Both the position numbers and the translations under genes were made by a program. Source: Petropleomorpha daqingensis (GTDB taxonomy: Bacteria; Actinomycetota; Actinomycetes; Mycobacteriales; Geodermatophilaceae). From it: a stretch of 64,000 nucleotides of DNA. The stretch covers positions 620,001 through 684,000 of the forward strand of contig NZ_JACBZT010000001.1 of the NCBI RefSeq assembly GCF_013408985.1. The letters run 5' to 3'. Each line of letters starts with the position of its first letter. Within the stretch, counting starts at the first letter, position 1. Positions 62,219 to 64,000 of the stretch are shown piece by piece. The notes beneath the pieces were generated by a model. That model did not search any database, had not been told where the DNA came from, and saw only the letters and a program-made list of their open reading frames with translations.

Positions 62219-64000
62219 ATGCGCATGACGCCGCGACTGTTCGGCCCGTACGAGCTGCAATCCCTGATCGGTGTCGGGGGCATGGGCGAGGTCTGGCGGG
62301 CGCGCGACACCCGCCGCGACCGGCTGGTGGCGATCAAGCTGCTGCCGGAGTCGCTGGCGAACGATCGCGAGTTCACCCAGCGCTTCCGACGGGAGTCGGA
62401 GGTCGCCGCCCGGCTGCGCGAGCCGCACGTCATCCCGATCCACGACTACGGCGAGATCGACGGCCGGCTGTTCATCGAGATGCGGCTGGTCGACGGGCGC
62501 GATCTCGCCGGGCTGCTTCAAGAGGGGCCGTTGCCGCCGGCGCGGGCGGTGGCGTTCGTCGCCCAGATCGCCGACGCACTCGACTCCGCCCATGCTGACG
62601 GCCTGGTGCACCGCGACATCAAGCCGTCGAACGTGATCGTCACAGCGAACGACTTCGTCTACGTGGTCGACTTCGGCATCGCCCGCTCGCTCGGGAGCAC
62701 GCGGACGGCGCTGACGATCACCGGCGCCACGGTCGGCACGTTGGACTACATGGCCCCCGAGCGGTTCACCCACGAGCCGATCGACGGCCGCACCGACGTC
62801 TACTCGCTGGCCTGCCTGCTCTGCGAGTGCCTCACCGGCCAGCGCCCCTTCCCCGGCACCGACCTGCCCTCGCTGCTCTACGCCCACCTGTACATGGAGC
62901 CGCCGCGGCCGAGCCAGCTCGTCGAGGGCGTGCCGCCCGAGCTGGACGCGGTCGTCGCCGCGGGCATGGCGAAGCGGCGCGAGGACCGCTTCGCCACGCC
63001 GGGCGAGCTGGCGATCGCGGCGAAGGCGGCGCTCTCCGCGGCGCCGACCGGACCGGTTCCCACGGCCCCGCCGACGGCGCCGAGCCGCCCGGCCGCCGAG
63101 CCGGCACCCGCAGCTCCGTACCCCGGCGAGGTGACTCCGCCGCTCGCGGTCGGGTTGCTCTCGGCCGACGGCTCGCACAGCTCGGTCGACCCGCTGCCTC
63201 CCCCGGCGCCGCTGAGCCCGCAGCCGGAGGCGTACCGGTCCGCGCAGCCGCCCGGGGCCTTCCCGCCGGGGGCGTACCCGCCCGGCCAGCCCCCGGGGTC
63301 CCCGCCACCGCCGCCGCCGTTCGGTGGGCCCGACCGCGCCGCCGAGCGGCGCCGGCAGCGCTGGCTGGTGCTCGCCGGGGTCCTGGTGATCCTCGCGGTC
63401 GCCGGCGCGCTCACGGCACTGCTGTGGAACCGGGACCAGGGGTCCACGGCCTCCGGCGGGTCGGCGACGACCAGCGCGCAGACCGGGGGCAGCGCGAGCG
63501 CCGGCGCCAGCGGGAAGCCGGCGACGCCGTCGAGCGCCGCGCCGTCCCAGAGCATCGCCGTCCCGACCGTGGACGGCGACCCGATCCCGGTCGGCCCCTC
63601 GCCGGGGTACATGGCGGTCGCACCCAACGGCCGGTTCGCCTACATCGCCAACCGCACCGCGGGCGTCGTCACCGTCTTCGACACCACGCTGAACACCACG
63701 ACCGCGACGATCCCGATCCAGGCCGCGCCGCCGCAGTTCGTCACGTTCTCGCCGGACGGCTCGGTCGCCTACATCACGGTGACCAACGCCGACTACACGT
63801 ACAACGCCGTCGTCTTCGTCGACACGAAGACGAACTCGGTCACCGCGACCGTCCCGGTCGGCCTGCGGCCGTTCGCGCCGTCGACCTCGCCCGACGGGAA
63901 GCTGCTGTTCGTCCCCCTGCACAACGAGGGGCGGGTCGAGGTGCTCGACACCACGACGGCCAAGGAGGTCGGCTCCTACGTGGTGCCGAAGAACCCGCAC
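62219..64000 (+). CDS. Receptor-like Ser/Thr kinase with beta-propeller, 3' end missing
   Basis: 594 codons are visible and the frame is open at the window edge. Starts MRMTPRLFGPYELQ with GAGGGAG 4 bases upstream. The kinase motifs are intact (VGGMGEVWRARD, HRDIKPSN at 131-138, VDFGIARS). The juxtamembrane linker is longer and more Pro-rich than in its paralogues. One membrane helix (about 382-402) is followed by a Ser/Thr/Ala-rich stalk, then the first propeller blades (YMAVAPNGRFAYIANRTAG, VTFSPDGSVAYIT). Two to four more blades are expected beyond the edge. Confidence 0.9.
   Translation, partial: MRMTPRLFGPYELQSLIGVGGMGEVWRARDTRRDRLVAIKLLPESLANDREFTQRFRRESEVAARLREPHVIPIHDYGEIDGRLFIEMRLVDGRDLAGLLQEGPLPPARAVAFVAQIADALDSAHADGLVHRDIKPSNVIVTANDFVYVVDFGIARSLGSTRTALTITGATVGTLDYMAPERFTHEPIDGRTDVYSLACLLCECLTGQRPFPGTDLPSLLYAHLYMEPPRPSQLVEGVPPELDAVVAAGMAKRREDRFATPGELAIAAKAALSAAPTGPVPTAPPTAPSRPAAEPAPAAPYPGEVTPPLAVGLLSADGSHSSVDPLPPPAPLSPQPEAYRSAQPPGAFPPGAYPPGQPPGSPPPPPPFGGPDRAAERRRQRWLVLAGVLVILAVAGALTALLWNRDQGSTASGGSATTSAQTGGSASAGASGKPATPSSAAPSQSIAVPTVDGDPIPVGPSPGYMAVAPNGRFAYIANRTAGVVTVFDTTLNTTTATIPIQAAPPQFVTFSPDGSVAYITVTNADYTYNAVVFVDTKTNSVTATVPVGLRPFAPSTSPDGKLLFVPLHNEGRVEVLDTTTAKEVGSYVVPKNPH

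Noticed and set aside
61913-64000. Long minus-strand frame opposite the second and third kinases
   Set aside because: Shadow of the kinase genes: low-complexity Arg/Val/Asp-rich product whose repeats mirror the propeller blades on the plus strand.

Overview
The window is very GC-rich, densely packed chromosomal DNA with GTG starts and many 4-bp gene overlaps. It reads as a high-GC actinobacterium. Gene content (mycothiol-dependent-type enzyme, GatCAB route to Gln-tRNA, eukaryote-type Ser/Thr kinases, Cds1-type cysteine desulfhydrase) fits Actinomycetia, and Geodermatophilaceae (Blastococcus/Modestobacter/Geodermatophilus) is my best guess. From memory, the core gene order (ppk-mutT1-leuD-leuC-IclR-gltX-FAH-leuB-serA-ilvC-ilvN-ilvB-gatB-gatA-gatC-ACT-ligA-MetE-like-mnmA-iscS-etfA-etfB) follows Mycobacterium tuberculosis Rv2984 to Rv3029c, so most of the window is an old conserved backbone with local insertions.

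Layout. 1-1118: end of ppk1 and a MutT1-type Nudix/phosphatase. 1131-3902: leuDC divergent from an IclR regulator. 3906-5754: MOSC protein divergent from a sulfite-oxidase-like enzyme. 5817-10131: galactose operon galT-galK-SGLT-type symporter-small membrane protein. 10298-10493: tRNA-Glu and tRNA-Gln. 10556-14931: CPBP protease, gltX, FAH hydrolase, VOC protein, acetyltransferase. 14941-20489: cimA with an Ile attenuator, a hypothetical gene, a mycothiol-type enzyme, leuB, serA. 20645-22031: two Pro/Gln/Tyr-rich membrane proteins. 22115-25761: ilvC-ilvN-ilvB with a Leu/Val attenuator. 25806-31138: two PAS-GGDEF-EAL proteins, one intact and one degenerate. 31218-32309: an AbiEi/DUF559-like gene between two copies of a palindromic repeat. 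32318-36644: ilvD, PH-like protein, D-2-hydroxyacid dehydrogenase, sugar-dehydrogenase-like lipoprotein. 36699-41046: gatC-gatA-small membrane gene-gatB and an ACT protein. 41116-44916: accessory trio of P-loop/HTH protein, FAD oxidoreductase and 58-residue acidic peptide. 44921-54586: ligA, hypothetical, MetE-like, 5'-nucleotidase, mnmA, iscS, MFS transporter. 54673-57664: etfA, etfB, Cds1-like enzyme. 57823-64000: three tandem kinase/beta-propeller receptors, the first lacking its catalytic Asp and the last cut by the window edge.

The genes form a branched-chain amino acid block: cimA, ilvBN, ilvC and ilvD make Ile and Val precursors, and leuCD and leuB extend to Leu. It carries two leader-peptide attenuators plus an IclR regulator. 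tRNA-Gln, tRNA-Glu, gltX and gatCAB together form the indirect route to Gln-tRNA. mnmA and iscS form the tRNA thiolation pair.

No stretch over 300 bases lacks a gene. The largest gaps are 61971-62218 (upstream of the third kinase, no clear signal seen) and 31139-31365 (holds repeat copy 1).
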